Positions 8,957 to 17,598 of a stretch of DNA of 64,000 nt are shown piece by piece; positions within the stretch are counted from its first letter, which is position 1; each line of letters starts with the position of its first letter. This DNA comes from Coriobacteriaceae bacterium. Lineage in GTDB: Bacteria > Actinomycetota > Coriobacteriia > Coriobacteriales > Coriobacteriaceae. A program made the translations under genes and the position numbers. The notes below the pieces were generated by a model. The model did not search any database. It saw only the letters and a program-made list of their open reading frames with translations, and was not told where the DNA came from. The stretch spans positions 5,998-69,997 of the forward strand of contig CABJEP010000002.1 in the NCBI GenBank assembly GCA_902364645.1, in the 5' to 3' direction.

Positions 8957-8988
8957 GGCGCTGGGCCATATGGCTCAGCGCCTTTTTT
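8957..8988 (+). terminator. Intrinsic terminator after eno
   Basis: GGCGCTG and CAGCGCC (with an inner GCCATATGGC palindrome) form a near-continuous stem, followed by a run of six T. Confidence 0.85.
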
Positions 8989-9079
8989 ATGTCGAGCAAG
9001 GGCCGCCGAAGACGGTGCGGGCGCTCGTGCTATAACTAAAAGACTTAGCGCAAACAAACCTCAACCGCACAAGGCGCAC

Positions 9080-9841
9080 ATGGATCAGATTTACGACAAC
9101 AGGTACTATTCCGCCGGTTCGCGTGAGCCGTCACCTCGCCGCGCACCTACCGTGCAGCTCGGCGGGTCCGACTACGCCAGCGTCGATCGCCGCGCACAGC
9201 GTCCGGCAAGTGCCTCACACCCCCGTGCTCAAATGAATACGCCGACGGACCGCCCGCCACGTTCGGCGCATTCGGAGCATGCTCAGCGTTCCTCGGATCA
9301 AACGAATGAAAAGCCGAGTAGGCCCTCGAACCGTCTTTCGGGCTCGGACTTCATGCATTACGCCAACGATAACGCGGTGGTCAAGGCAATCTACGACTTT
9401 ACCCACGGTCCCCAGCGAGGGCTGTTTGTTGGCATTGTCGTCGCCCTGGCGCTCGTGAGCCTGTACTTCCCCGTGCGCGATCTGTATGTGGCAAAACGCT
9501 CGAGCGACATCTTGGCCAAGCAGGTCGAGATTCGCGAGCAATATAACGACGACCTGCAAAAAAGCGTCGACAAACTGCTCTCGGAGGAGGGTATCAAGGA
9601 CGCGGCATCCGAGGACCTGGGCCTGGTGATGCCCGGCGAGAAGAGGATTGAAGTGCAGGGCCTGGACGACGATTCTGATGCCTCGTCGAGCCAGAAGTCC
9701 TCAAACGTCAAGAAGGCCAGCGAAGTGGCCAAGGAAATCGAAGAAGTCGGCAAGGACGCGCCGTGGTACATCCAGGCGCTCGACATGCTGTTTGGGTTTA
9801 ACGGCGTCGAGGGTCAGACGGTCGTGTCCAACGGCAAGTAG
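9080..9841 (+). CDS. FtsB/DivIC-like septum formation protein
   Basis: The 253-residue protein has a long basic, Pro/Ser-rich cytoplasmic N terminus (about 1-110), one transmembrane helix near 113-132 (GLFVGIVVALALVSLYF), then a short coiled coil (LAKQVEIREQYNDDLQKSV) and a Gly-Leu-Val region followed by an acidic tail. This single-pass plus coiled-coil layout, and its place between eno and Ppx/GppA, is the usual actinobacterial setting of the FtsB/DivIC-type divisome protein. The N-terminal extension is typical of actinobacteria. ATG at 9080 is the first in the frame; the Shine-Dalgarno is weak. Confidence 0.82.
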   Translation: MDQIYDNRYYSAGSREPSPRRAPTVQLGGSDYASVDRRAQRPASASHPRAQMNTPTDRPPRSAHSEHAQRSSDQTNEKPSRPSNRLSGSDFMHYANDNAVVKAIYDFTHGPQRGLFVGIVVALALVSLYFPVRDLYVAKRSSDILAKQVEIREQYNDDLQKSVDKLLSEEGIKDAASEDLGLVMPGEKRIEVQGLDDDSDASSSQKSSNVKKASEVAKEIEEVGKDAPWYIQALDMLFGFNGVEGQTVVSNGK

Positions 9842-9861
9842 CGCCCGGAGGGGAGCCCGCA

Positions 9862-10863
9862 ATGACAAATTGCAAACGCTATAAGGTGGCCGCGATCGAC
9901 CTGGGAACGGTGTCGTCGCGACTGGTTCTGGCCCAGGTGGAGAGCGGGGCGATCGTGGAATCGTCCAAGCATACCGAGATTACCGACCTGGGCGAGGGTG
10001 TGGACGCGACAGGGCGCTTTTGCAAGGCGGCCGTTGAGCGCGTGCTCGCTGCGTGTCGCATGTTTGTGGACGAGGCCCGTGCCTTTGGTGCTGTGCGCAT
10101 CTGCACCACCTGCACGAGCGCCGCGCGCGATGCGTCCAATGCCGCACTGCTGCTGGACGGCCTGCGCGAGCTGGGGCTCGATCCGCAGGTGATTCCGGGC
10201 GAGGTCGAGGCGCGTCTGACGTTTTTTGGCGTGGCGCACGACTTTGCCGGCGAGCGCATCATCGTTGCCGATTCGGGCGGCGGCTCCACGGAGCTCGCGA
10301 CTGGCGTGTACGCGCCGGAGCGCGGGGTCTTTGCGCTGGAAGGGACGCGCTCGCTGGACATCGGTTGTCGCCGTGTGACAGAGCGGTTTTTCTCGGCGCT
10401 GCCACCCTCGCGCGGCGAGCTTACTGCCGCTGCCACGTGGGCAGGTGAGCAGTTCGCCGCCTATTTTGAAGGCCTGCCCAGTGACTTTGAGCGCGCCGAA
10501 CGCTTGGTCGCGGTGGGCGGCACGGTGACTACGCTGGTGGCTCTGGTCCACGAGCTGGAACCGTACGATTCGAGCTTTGTGCACCTACGCGAGCTGTCGC
10601 TGGAGCAGGTCTCGGCCGCTATCGAGCGCATGTCTGTGTTGGACGCGGAAGGCATTGCCGCGCTACCGGGCGTGCAACCCAAGCGCGCGGGCGTGATCTT
10701 GGCTGGTGCCGTGGTGATCCGCGAGCTCATGCGTGCCGGCGGCTACAAGACGCTCACCGTAAGCGAGAACAGCCTACTCGCCGGCATGGCCGCCACCATC
10801 AACGAGACTCTCGACGGCGCCGCCCCCACCATCGGCTGGACCCCGAGCCTGAGCTCCCTTTAA
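9862..10863 (+). CDS. Ppx/GppA phosphatase
   Basis: Exopolyphosphatase/guanosine pentaphosphate phosphohydrolase family, which degrades polyphosphate or (p)ppGpp. The 333-residue protein has the ASKHA-fold phosphate loops VAAIDLGTVSSRLVL near residue 8 and VADSGGGSTELATG near 133, with the conserved acidic residue in PGEVEARLTFFG near 113. It is the short single-domain form common in actinobacteria. Start: ATG after CCGGAGGGGAGCCCGCA. It lies 20 bases downstream of the FtsB-like gene in the conserved eno/FtsB/Ppx order. Polyphosphate versus ppGpp preference cannot be told. Confidence 0.92.
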   Translation: MTNCKRYKVAAIDLGTVSSRLVLAQVESGAIVESSKHTEITDLGEGVDATGRFCKAAVERVLAACRMFVDEARAFGAVRICTTCTSAARDASNAALLLDGLRELGLDPQVIPGEVEARLTFFGVAHDFAGERIIVADSGGGSTELATGVYAPERGVFALEGTRSLDIGCRRVTERFFSALPPSRGELTAAATWAGEQFAAYFEGLPSDFERAERLVAVGGTVTTLVALVHELEPYDSSFVHLRELSLEQVSAAIERMSVLDAEGIAALPGVQPKRAGVILAGAVVIRELMRAGGYKTLTVSENSLLAGMAATINETLDGAAPTIGWTPSLSSL

Positions 10864-10916
10864 AAGTAGTCAAAAAAGCTCTGTCCCAAATGAGCTGCTC
10901 GGCAGTTGACGGCGTC

Positions 10917-10957
10917 CAAAAGAAACGAGCCCGCATCCCTTGGGGACACGGGCTCGT
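10917..10957 (-). terminator. Intrinsic terminator of tRNA-Leu
   Basis: On the minus strand ACGAGCCCG and CGGGCTCGT form a 9-bp stem directly downstream of the tRNA, followed by TTCTTTT. Confidence 0.85.
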
Positions 10958-10967
10958 AAACAATACG

Positions 10968-11052
10968 TGGTAGGGGCGGTGGGACTCGAACCCACAATCC
11001 TTGCGGCGAGAGATTTTAAGTCTCCTGCGTATGCCAATTCCGCCACGCCCCC
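10968..11052 (-). tRNA. tRNA-Leu (anticodon TAA)
   Basis: The minus strand reads GGGGGCGTGGCGGAATTGGC..., with anticodon stem-loop AGACTTAAAATCT (anticodon TAA), a long variable arm of class II type, the T-loop GGTTCGAGTCCC, and an encoded CCA end. D-arm, variable arm and length (about 85 bases) all fit leucine tRNA reading UUA. The acceptor stem pairs with one G-U at the first position. An intrinsic terminator follows. Confidence 0.95.
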
Positions 11053-11083
11053 GTGAGACTAGAAGTCTAGCACAAGCCGCCCG

Positions 11084-11707
11084 TTACGCGTTGACAGCCA
11101 TCGAGTGCCGGCCCGACTTTTCCAAGTACTCGGCAAACTTGGCCTCGTCGCCCTTGTTCTTGTACTGTAGGGCCAACAGGTACTCCAAACGGCAACCCTT
11201 AACCTTATCGTCGCCGGCCTCCTCGAGCATGCGCTCCAGCTCGGGAATATCGTTGTGGCGCTTCAGGATCATCGTGTCGTACATCAGTTGGCATTCGTGC
11301 GCGACTGCCTCGGCCTGGCCGCCCTCAAAGCCCTTGATCTCGTGCAGGAGCTCCTTGGACTTTTTGCGGTCCTCCTGGCCAACGTAGTAGTTAAAGGCCT
11401 TAATGACCAGGTCGACGCGTTGCATCTTGGGCAGGTTGAGTCCCAGCAGCAAATCGAACATCTCGCTGGCGCGCTTGTGGTCCTCGCGCAGCAGATAGGA
11501 GTTCAGGCGCAGGTAGTCGCGGTTGTAGCGCGGGTACAGCATGCTGGTGAGCTTGCTGTCGAGCAAACGATCGAACTCGTCCCACTGCTTGGCAGCCATA
11601 AGCTGCTGCAGGCGTTTAAACGTGGTGCGTTTTTTGACGCTAAAGAACACCGACACGGCGATACAGATGATGACGACGGCGGTCCAGAGTGTGCGGGAAT
11701 CGGGCAT
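11084..11707 (-). CDS. Membrane-anchored helical-repeat (TPR-like) protein
   Basis: The 207-residue protein has one N-terminal transmembrane helix (TLWTAVVIICIAVSVFF near 6-22) and a cytoplasmic, charged, all-helical remainder with TPR-like spacing of small and aromatic residues (LMAAKQWDEFDRLL, FNYYVGQEDRKKSKELL, YLLALQYKNKGDEAKFAEYL). I do not recognise a named family. Start at 11707 is chosen for GAGGAGCTCAAT upstream; the frame extends further but into unlikely sequence. It may act as a protein-protein scaffold at the membrane. Divergent from the PTS IIB gene. Confidence 0.75.
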   Translation of the reverse strand: MPDSRTLWTAVVIICIAVSVFFSVKKRTTFKRLQQLMAAKQWDEFDRLLDSKLTSMLYPRYNRDYLRLNSYLLREDHKRASEMFDLLLGLNLPKMQRVDLVIKAFNYYVGQEDRKKSKELLHEIKGFEGGQAEAVAHECQLMYDTMILKRHNDIPELERMLEEAGDDKVKGCRLEYLLALQYKNKGDEAKFAEYLEKSGRHSMAVNA

Positions 11708-11870
11708 ATTGAGCTCCTCGGTCGCTCGTAAAACAAGCGGTATGACAATGCGTGCTAGATGTATTATACGCAGCGCGCAAGCAAACTGGCATAAAAGCTC
11801 ATCGAGGCTAAGTGCCATCGCTCGCTGCGGTACACTTACCTAAAGTAAACCATGAAGGGAGACATTACCT

Positions 11871-12158
11871 ATGAAGAAGATCGTTTTGGCTTGCGGTGCT
11901 GGCGCTGCTACTTCCACGCTCGTTGCCCAGAAGGTCGCCACCATGCTCGATGCCAACGGTTATGCCGGCAAGTACGAGATCGTGCAGTGCGCTATCTCCG
12001 AGGCCAAGGATTACTGCGACGAGGGCGCTGACCTGCTGATCGCCACCACCGTTGCCCCCGAGGGACTCACCTGCCCGTACGTGAGCGGCGTGCCCTTCAT
12101 GACCGGCATGAACCGCGTCGCTGCCGAGAAGGCCGTCCTCGACGTCATGGCTCAGTAG
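11871..12158 (+). CDS. PTS IIB component, galactitol-type, without IIA or IIC neighbours
   Basis: The 95-residue protein begins MKKIVLACGAGAATSTLVAQ. Cys8, followed by a glycine-rich P-loop, is the phosphocysteine site of the lactose/galactitol-type IIB fold. IIB normally passes phosphate from IIA to the sugar held by IIC, but no IIA or IIC gene lies within 50 kb here, so the partners must be elsewhere or the protein has a regulatory role. Start: ATG after GAAGGGAGACATTACCT. It is co-directional with the VOC gene 11 bases downstream. Confidence 0.88.
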   Translation: MKKIVLACGAGAATSTLVAQKVATMLDANGYAGKYEIVQCAISEAKDYCDEGADLLIATTVAPEGLTCPYVSGVPFMTGMNRVAAEKAVLDVMAQ

Positions 12159-12169
12159 GCGCTGACTGT

Positions 12170-12544
12170 ATGAGTGAGCAGAACGCCAACCCGGTCGAGC
12201 TTTTTGGCATGCGCGTTGCCCATGTGGGCATCAACGCCACCGACCCGGTAGACGCCTTGGAGATCGCGGAGCTGTTCTCGACGATGATGGGCCTGCCCGT
12301 TATCGAGACCCCGGTTTCGTACTTTAACGATTCGCTGGTCGAGGTTATGAAGCAGAACGGTCGTGGCACCAAGGGCCACATTGGCTTTGCCGTCAACGAC
12401 ATCGATGCGGCCGAGAAGTGGTTTGCCGAGCGCGGGCTCGAGGTCAACGAGGAGTCGCGCGCGCTGCTGCCCGACGGTAGCACCAAGCTCGTGTACTTTA
12501 AGCGCGAGTTCGCCGGCTTCGCCGTGCACCTGTGCCGCGAGTAG
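12170..12544 (+). CDS. VOC-superfamily (glyoxalase-like) protein
   Basis: The 124-residue protein has the paired beta-alpha-beta-beta-beta pattern of the vicinal oxygen chelate fold: MRVAHVGINATDPVDALEIA near 14-33 and GHIGFAVNDIDAAEKWF near 68-84, ending FAGFAVHLCRE. Potential metal ligands are His18, His69 and the terminal Glu. A single VOC module of this length usually works as a dimer. The substrate is unknown. The start ATG follows the PTS IIB stop by 11 bases, so they are likely one transcript, terminated by the hairpin downstream. Confidence 0.82.
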   Translation: MSEQNANPVELFGMRVAHVGINATDPVDALEIAELFSTMMGLPVIETPVSYFNDSLVEVMKQNGRGTKGHIGFAVNDIDAAEKWFAERGLEVNEESRALLPDGSTKLVYFKREFAGFAVHLCRE

Positions 12545-12567
12545 CGCACGAGCTGCTATGGCTAACG

Positions 12568-12605
12568 AAAAATGGGGTAAGGCGCGTGGCTTTGCCCCAT
12601 TTTTA
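12568..12605 (+). terminator. Intrinsic terminator after the VOC gene
   Basis: AAAAATGGGG and CCCCATTTTT pair around a 16-17 base loop, and the distal arm supplies the T-run. Confidence 0.85.
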
Positions 12606-12636
12606 ATGCCGAGAGGGTGACTGACGGGCTGCCGTA

Positions 12637-12824
12637 AATCGAAGGTGAATGCTTTTCCGCGAAGTGAACGAGTGAAATCGAGCCCCTGAAGCATCGACAC
12701 TTTTACGTCGTTCTTTCCTGCGGTTTTGTCAGGTATTTCCTGCGGTTTTGGCGCCAAAAAGTGCGGATGCTTCGGGGGTCCAAAATAGGTCGCTCACTTC
12801 GCGGAAAAGCATTCACCTTCGATT
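12637..12824. repeat. Long palindromic intergenic element, copy 1 (188 bp)
   Basis: The outer 31 bases (12637-12667, AATCGAAGGTGAATGC...) are the exact reverse complement of 12794-12824. Inside, CCCCTGAAGCATCGACAC pairs imperfectly with GTGCGGATGCTTCGGGG, so the element folds into one long hairpin. A second copy lies at 15701-15880, with the same core but different, still complementary, outer arms. It contains no gene and separates the VOC gene from the sensor kinase. Confidence 0.9.
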
Positions 12825-12838
12825 CGTGAGAGACGCCC

Positions 12839-14117
12839 CTACCGTGGCAGCCGAATCGTAAAGCGGCTGCCGACGCCCTCGACTGAGGTCACGCCAATGA
12901 CACCGCCGTGGCTGTCGACGATCCACTTGGCGATAGCGAGCCCCAGGCCCGAGCCCTGTGCGCCGGCATCGCGTGCGTTGTCGGCACGGTAGAACCGCTC
13001 GAAAGCGTGAGCTGCGGATTCCTGGTTCATGCCGATGCCCTCGTCCTCAACGCTTATGTCAATCGCGCCCGTGCCCGCATCGGGTGTTATGGCAAACGTG
13101 ACGGTCGTGCCTGCGTCCGAATACTTGGCGGCGTTTTGCACGATCACGCGCAGCGCCTGCTTCACGAGTGCCACGTCAACCGATGCGTTGCAGCGCGGGT
13201 CGCCGGTAAGTGCGGCATCATACGCCAGCCGATATGTGTGCCCGGCATCGATCATCTGTGATTCTTCGCAAACCTCGCCGACCAGTGCAGCCAGGTTGGT
13301 ATTCGCGCGCCGCAGCACGGTGCGACCGGCATCGCCGCGCGCTAAAAACAGCAACTGCTCCACGAGCTCCTGCATATGCTCGCTTTCGGCTTTGAGCGAG
13401 GCGATGGACTCTGCCAGCACGTCCGGGTCGTCTTTGCCCCAGCGGTCGAGCATGTTCACGTAGCCCTGAATCACCGCGATGGGCGTGCGCAGCTCGTGAC
13501 TCGCATCGTTGACAAAGCGCATCTGCTGCAGCTTGGCCTCTTGCATCTGGCGCAGCAGGCGGTTGAGCGCGACCTCGATACTCGCCAGATCGGCGTCGCC
13601 GGTGGTGACGCTCGGCGAGTCGACGCTTGCGCGCTCGATGGCCTGCTCGAGCGTTTCCATCTTGCCGCCGGCGAGCTGCATGCGCCCGAGCTCGTCAACG
13701 CGCAGGGCCAGGTCGTTGAGCGGTGCCATGGTGCGGCGCACGCGGCGGGCGCCGCCGAGCATGTTGAGCACGCTGATGACTTGCCAACCTACAACGACAA
13801 GGTAGAGGGGCCACAGTGCGACGAGGTCCTGCGCGAGGGGGAAGGTCTTGGTGGTACGCGCAAACTCGACGGTATAGGTGAGCGTTGTCAGGTCCCAGCC
13901 GCGCGCGGGCGTCAGTGACATGCCGTGAACGCTAGCGCTGGGGATCCATCCCGCGGTAAACGCGCCATCGGGCAGCGTCTGGTTGTAGCCATAGACGAGG
14001 ATCGCCGCCGCAACAAGCAGCAGTAACAGATCCAGCCAGACGTAGCTCACCAAGCGGCGCCACATATAGCTCCAGTTGATGGCGCGGGCGATGGAGGTGA
14101 CGCGCTTAGCCTCGTCG

Positions 14118-14134
<17 letters not shown>
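12839..14134 (-). CDS. Membrane sensor histidine kinase of OmpR-type two-component system
   Basis: The 431-residue protein has two transmembrane helices (VWLDLLLLLVAAAILVYGY near 32-50 and LYLVVVGWQVISVL near 115-128) around a roughly 65-residue extracellular loop, a HAMP-like linker, the HisKA site DASHELRTPIAVIQGY with phospho-acceptor His near residue 216, and the HATPase_c boxes N (VQNAAKYSD), G1 (VEDEGIGM) and G2 (GSGLGLAI). The chosen start (MSAARNDEAK) overlaps the end of the upstream regulator gene by 17 bases, indicating coupled translation; the longer open frame is antisense-like noise. The signal is unknown. Confidence 0.92.
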
Positions 14135-14888
<754 letters not shown>

Positions 14889-14906
14889 ACGTGCCCCCGT
14901 CTGCGA

Positions 14907-15449
14907 TTACTTGTCGTCGTTGAGATTTTGCTTGATGTCGTCCGCGGCATTGGCAGCGCTGTCCATCAGGGTGTTGATGCTGCCGGGCACGTCGCCGTCG
15001 CTATCGATGCGGTAGCGCATGCCAAAGAACAGGCCAATGAGCATCAGCCAAATCGTGGCGCCCCAGGCAAACAGCGCGACGATGGGGATCAGGATGGGGA
15101 TGTTGAGGATGATCGCATCGCGGCGCGTGGCGATAAACTTGGTGTCCAGGCTCAGGCGGAAGAGCTTTTTGAGGTACTCCCACACGCTGTCCATCTTCTT
15201 GGAGAAGTCGGTCTTTTCGCTCGACTTTTCGTAGGCGGCCTGCGCGGCGACCATCTCGGCCGAGGGCTCATCGACTGGCGCGGACTCGGTGGCGGCGTAC
15301 GCCGACGTGGTCTGCGTCTTGCCCTGCGACTCGAGCCAAATGATGGCGTCCAGGACGTTGCCGTCGGCGGCGTCGAGCGCGGCCTTGGCGTCGGTGTAGC
15401 TCACGTTGCACTTGGTGCGGATGGTTTCAACTTTTTCGAGGTCGTCCAT
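14907..15449 (-). CDS. UBA-like domain membrane protein (DUF4342-type)
   Basis: The 180-residue protein begins with a short helical module, LEKVETIRTKCNVSYTDAKA...LDAIIWLE, which matches the UBA/TS-N-like DUF4342 domain. The middle is a charged linker, and two hydrophobic helices follow (IILNIPILIPIVALFAWGAT and IWLMLIGLFFGMRYRI). Proteins of this kind are often found next to envelope-stress regulators. Here the regulator and kinase genes lie immediately downstream on the same strand, 18 bases away, so a three-gene operon is probable. Start: ATG after GAAAGGACAGGTC. Confidence 0.8.
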   Translation of the reverse strand: MDDLEKVETIRTKCNVSYTDAKAALDAADGNVLDAIIWLESQGKTQTTSAYAATESAPVDEPSAEMVAAQAAYEKSSEKTDFSKKMDSVWEYLKKLFRLSLDTKFIATRRDAIILNIPILIPIVALFAWGATIWLMLIGLFFGMRYRIDSDGDVPGSINTLMDSAANAADDIKQNLNDDK

Positions 15450-15700
15450 GACCTGTCCTTTCGTTCGATGGGCGCGACGCCGGGCGATCTGCCCGGGCGC
15501 GAGCGTTGCGTTCGGCGGTCTGCGTTGCGCCGCCCCGCCCTTGGTCGAACTCTATAGTGCAGGTTATAGATTAAGCGATTCTTGAGCCAAGATTAATGTT
15601 GGATGAGTTTTTGGGTGGTGCGGAGGCGGGCAGGGGCAGAAAAGGCAGGTTTTGCGTGGCGTGAAGGAGGGGCGGTCTGATCTTTGGGATAGCTGATGGC

Positions 15701-15880
15701 GAGGTCTAATACTTTTCCGAGAAGTGAATGAGTGAAAACGGACCCCCGAAGCATCGACACTTTAGAGGTGCCGCTTCCTGCGGTTTCAATGCTGAAATCC
15801 CACGATTTTGCCGCCGAAAAATGCGGATGTTTCAGAGGTCCAAAAACAGCCGTTCACTTCGCGGAAAAGTATTAGACCTC
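15701..15880. repeat. Long palindromic intergenic element, copy 2 (180 bp)
   Basis: Positions 15701-15728 and 15853-15880 are complementary with one mismatch in 28. The core (TTTTCCGAGAAGTGAA, then ACCCCCGAAGCATCGACAC, and its partner) matches the element at 12637-12824, whereas the outer 12 bases (GAGGTCTAATAC) differ from copy 1 and are matched by a compensating change in the other arm. It occupies the middle of the 550-base gap 15450-15999, which otherwise holds only the DUF4342-type gene promoter region and the AbiEi promoter. Confidence 0.9.
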
Positions 15881-15965
15881 AATAGCGGGGGATGGGGTGC
15901 CGGTGCAAAACGGCGTCAGAAATGGGGTAAACAAGGCAAACGGATCTAATGGATCAAAAATCACG

Positions 15966-15993
15966 TTGCAAAAGTATGAAAATATCCTACAAT
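15966..15993 (+). promoter_or_regulatory. Probable promoter of a leaderless abiEi transcript
   Basis: TTGCAA (15966-15971) and TACAAT (15988-15993) have a 16-bp spacer. The A of the ATG at 16000 lies exactly where transcription should begin, 6 bases past the -10 box, and no Shine-Dalgarno is present. Confidence 0.65.
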
Positions 15994-15999
15994 TGCAGC

Positions 16000-16623
16000 A
16001 TGAAGTACTTTAGCAACATAGCGGCGATAAGCGAGCTTTCCGAGAGCGAGGGCGTGTTCACCACAGCCCAGGCGGCTCGCATGGACATCTCTCGAGATGC
16101 GCTAGCGCACTCATGCCGCGCAGGGCGTCTTGAACGGATATGCCACGGCGCCTACCGGATGTCTGGAACGCAGCGCCGAGACACCGACGAACTCAACGCC
16201 TTTTGGAAGCTCACCAATCCCTCCCTTTGCGCGTGGGAGAGAAAACGTCAGTGGGATGGCATCGCCGTGAGCGGTACGACAGCGGCGAACCTGCAGCAAA
16301 TGGGCGATTTCTATCTGTCCCCCTACAGGATGACCGCGCCCATGCGTATCAATACAAGAAACGAATCCCTTTCTTTTGTAAAGCGCGAGATTGCTGAGCG
16401 GGACATCGTTTGGCTCGACGGCCTGCCGGTAACTAAACCCGAGCGCACGCTTGTCGATCTTTGCCTCGATTGCGAGGATCCCTCATTAATTATCGATGCC
16501 TATAACGACGCGCTTGGACGTGGACTCGATATACAACGGCTGAAGGATCTTGTAGAAGAGAACTCTAAAACCGCCAAACGACGCGAGCTGATGGCGCCTT
16601 TGCTGATGGTACTGAACGGGTAA
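16000..16623 (+). CDS. AbiEi-family antitoxin
   Basis: The 207-residue protein begins MKYFSNIAAISELSESEGVFTTAQAARMDIS, a winged-helix N terminus, and has the family blocks RICHGAYRM near 46 and LPVTKPERTLVDLCLD near 145-160. In type IV AbiE systems this protein represses its own promoter through the N-terminal domain and counters the AbiEii toxin without direct binding. The start is set at 16000 because a promoter ends just before it; in-frame starts at 15949 and 15976 would lie in or before the promoter. The toxin gene follows after 15 bases. Confidence 0.88.
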   Translation: MKYFSNIAAISELSESEGVFTTAQAARMDISRDALAHSCRAGRLERICHGAYRMSGTQRRDTDELNAFWKLTNPSLCAWERKRQWDGIAVSGTTAANLQQMGDFYLSPYRMTAPMRINTRNESLSFVKREIAERDIVWLDGLPVTKPERTLVDLCLDCEDPSLIIDAYNDALGRGLDIQRLKDLVEENSKTAKRRELMAPLLMVLNG

Positions 16624-16638
16624 TGCGAAACGGAGGAC

Positions 16639-17529
16639 ATGGTGAAGTACAAAACGCCTGCCGCATTGGAGATGGCTGTTAGGAATGCCGCAAGAGAATC
16701 ACCAATGGATACTAATCGGGCAATCGTTGGTTTCTACTTTCATCGCTTCCTATGTCGCGTTTTTTCAGAAGATGACTGCCGTTTTGTGCTTAAAGGTGGT
16801 CAAAGCGTCCTGGCGCGAACGCTCGATGCGCGTGTCACAAGAGATATTGACTTGGTTGCTCAAGAGGAGAGCCTCGAAGAGGCTGTTGCCGATCTGGTGC
16901 GGGCGGCTTCGATTGATCTGGAGGATTTCGTTTCGTTTGTCTTTGATCGTGCAGAGCAGATCAAAGAAGAAGATGAGTATCGGTGCGGTGCTAAGGTATG
17001 GTTCACCCCCTTTATGGGAACCAAGAAGCTACAGCCAATTTCAATTGACTTGGTAATTGATGAAGTGCGGGGACTTGAGCCTGAGGTTCTCGCGCCGATC
17101 GATCGTTTGAATATCGAGGGGCTCCCAGTCTGCGACTATCGAGTATGCCGAGTGGAGAGCGCCCTTGCAGATAAATTGCTCGCAATGATAGAGATGCATG
17201 AGGGCCGTGCCTCTTCGCGAATCAAGGATATAGTCGACATCTTGGTGTACGCGAAAACTTGCTTCATCGATGGGGCTACGCTTGTCGAGAGGGTCGAGAA
17301 AGAAGCGTCTGCCCGCAAAGTGGCAATGCCGGAAGAGTTCGTGGCGCCTCTCTGGTGGAAACAAAATGGTTCTGCACAGTACGTAAAGATGGCGAGGCAG
17401 GCGGGGGTACTTGATCTCGCGGGGAACATTGCTGGGGCAGAAGAGGTTGTCAATCGGTTGTATACATCGTGCTTTAATCATTCGGCGAATGTGCGCAAAT
17501 GGAATCCTCAGACCACGGGATGGGAATAG
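16639..17529 (+). CDS. AbiEii-family nucleotidyltransferase toxin
   Basis: The 296-residue protein carries the toxin's nucleotidyltransferase motif: VLKGGQSVLA near residue 49 and TRDIDLVAQ near 67-75 (GG...DxD), then the third acidic motif in ISIDLVIDEV and VESALADKLLA with the conserved Lys. AbiEii toxins are GTP- or NTP-binding transferases that stop growth on phage infection. The gene follows abiEi with GGAGG before the ATG. Both genes are less GC-rich than the core genes around them. A hairpin at 17539-17577 ends the operon. Confidence 0.9.
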   Translation: MVKYKTPAALEMAVRNAARESPMDTNRAIVGFYFHRFLCRVFSEDDCRFVLKGGQSVLARTLDARVTRDIDLVAQEESLEEAVADLVRAASIDLEDFVSFVFDRAEQIKEEDEYRCGAKVWFTPFMGTKKLQPISIDLVIDEVRGLEPEVLAPIDRLNIEGLPVCDYRVCRVESALADKLLAMIEMHEGRASSRIKDIVDILVYAKTCFIDGATLVERVEKEASARKVAMPEEFVAPLWWKQNGSAQYVKMARQAGVLDLAGNIAGAEEVVNRLYTSCFNHSANVRKWNPQTTGWE

Positions 17530-17538
17530 GCTAGATAG

Positions 17539-17577
17539 TTAAGCCGGCGGCAGAATTAGTTCCTGTCGCCGGCTTAA
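17539..17577. terminator. Hairpin between convergent genes
   Basis: TTAAGCCGGCGGCAG and CTGTCGCCGGCTTAA pair with one mismatch around a 9-base loop. It separates abiEii from the convergent HsdMS-like gene and lacks a long T-run, so it is a likely but weak bidirectional terminator. Confidence 0.6.
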
Positions 17578-17598
17578 GACGTTTCTACTGCCTATGCG

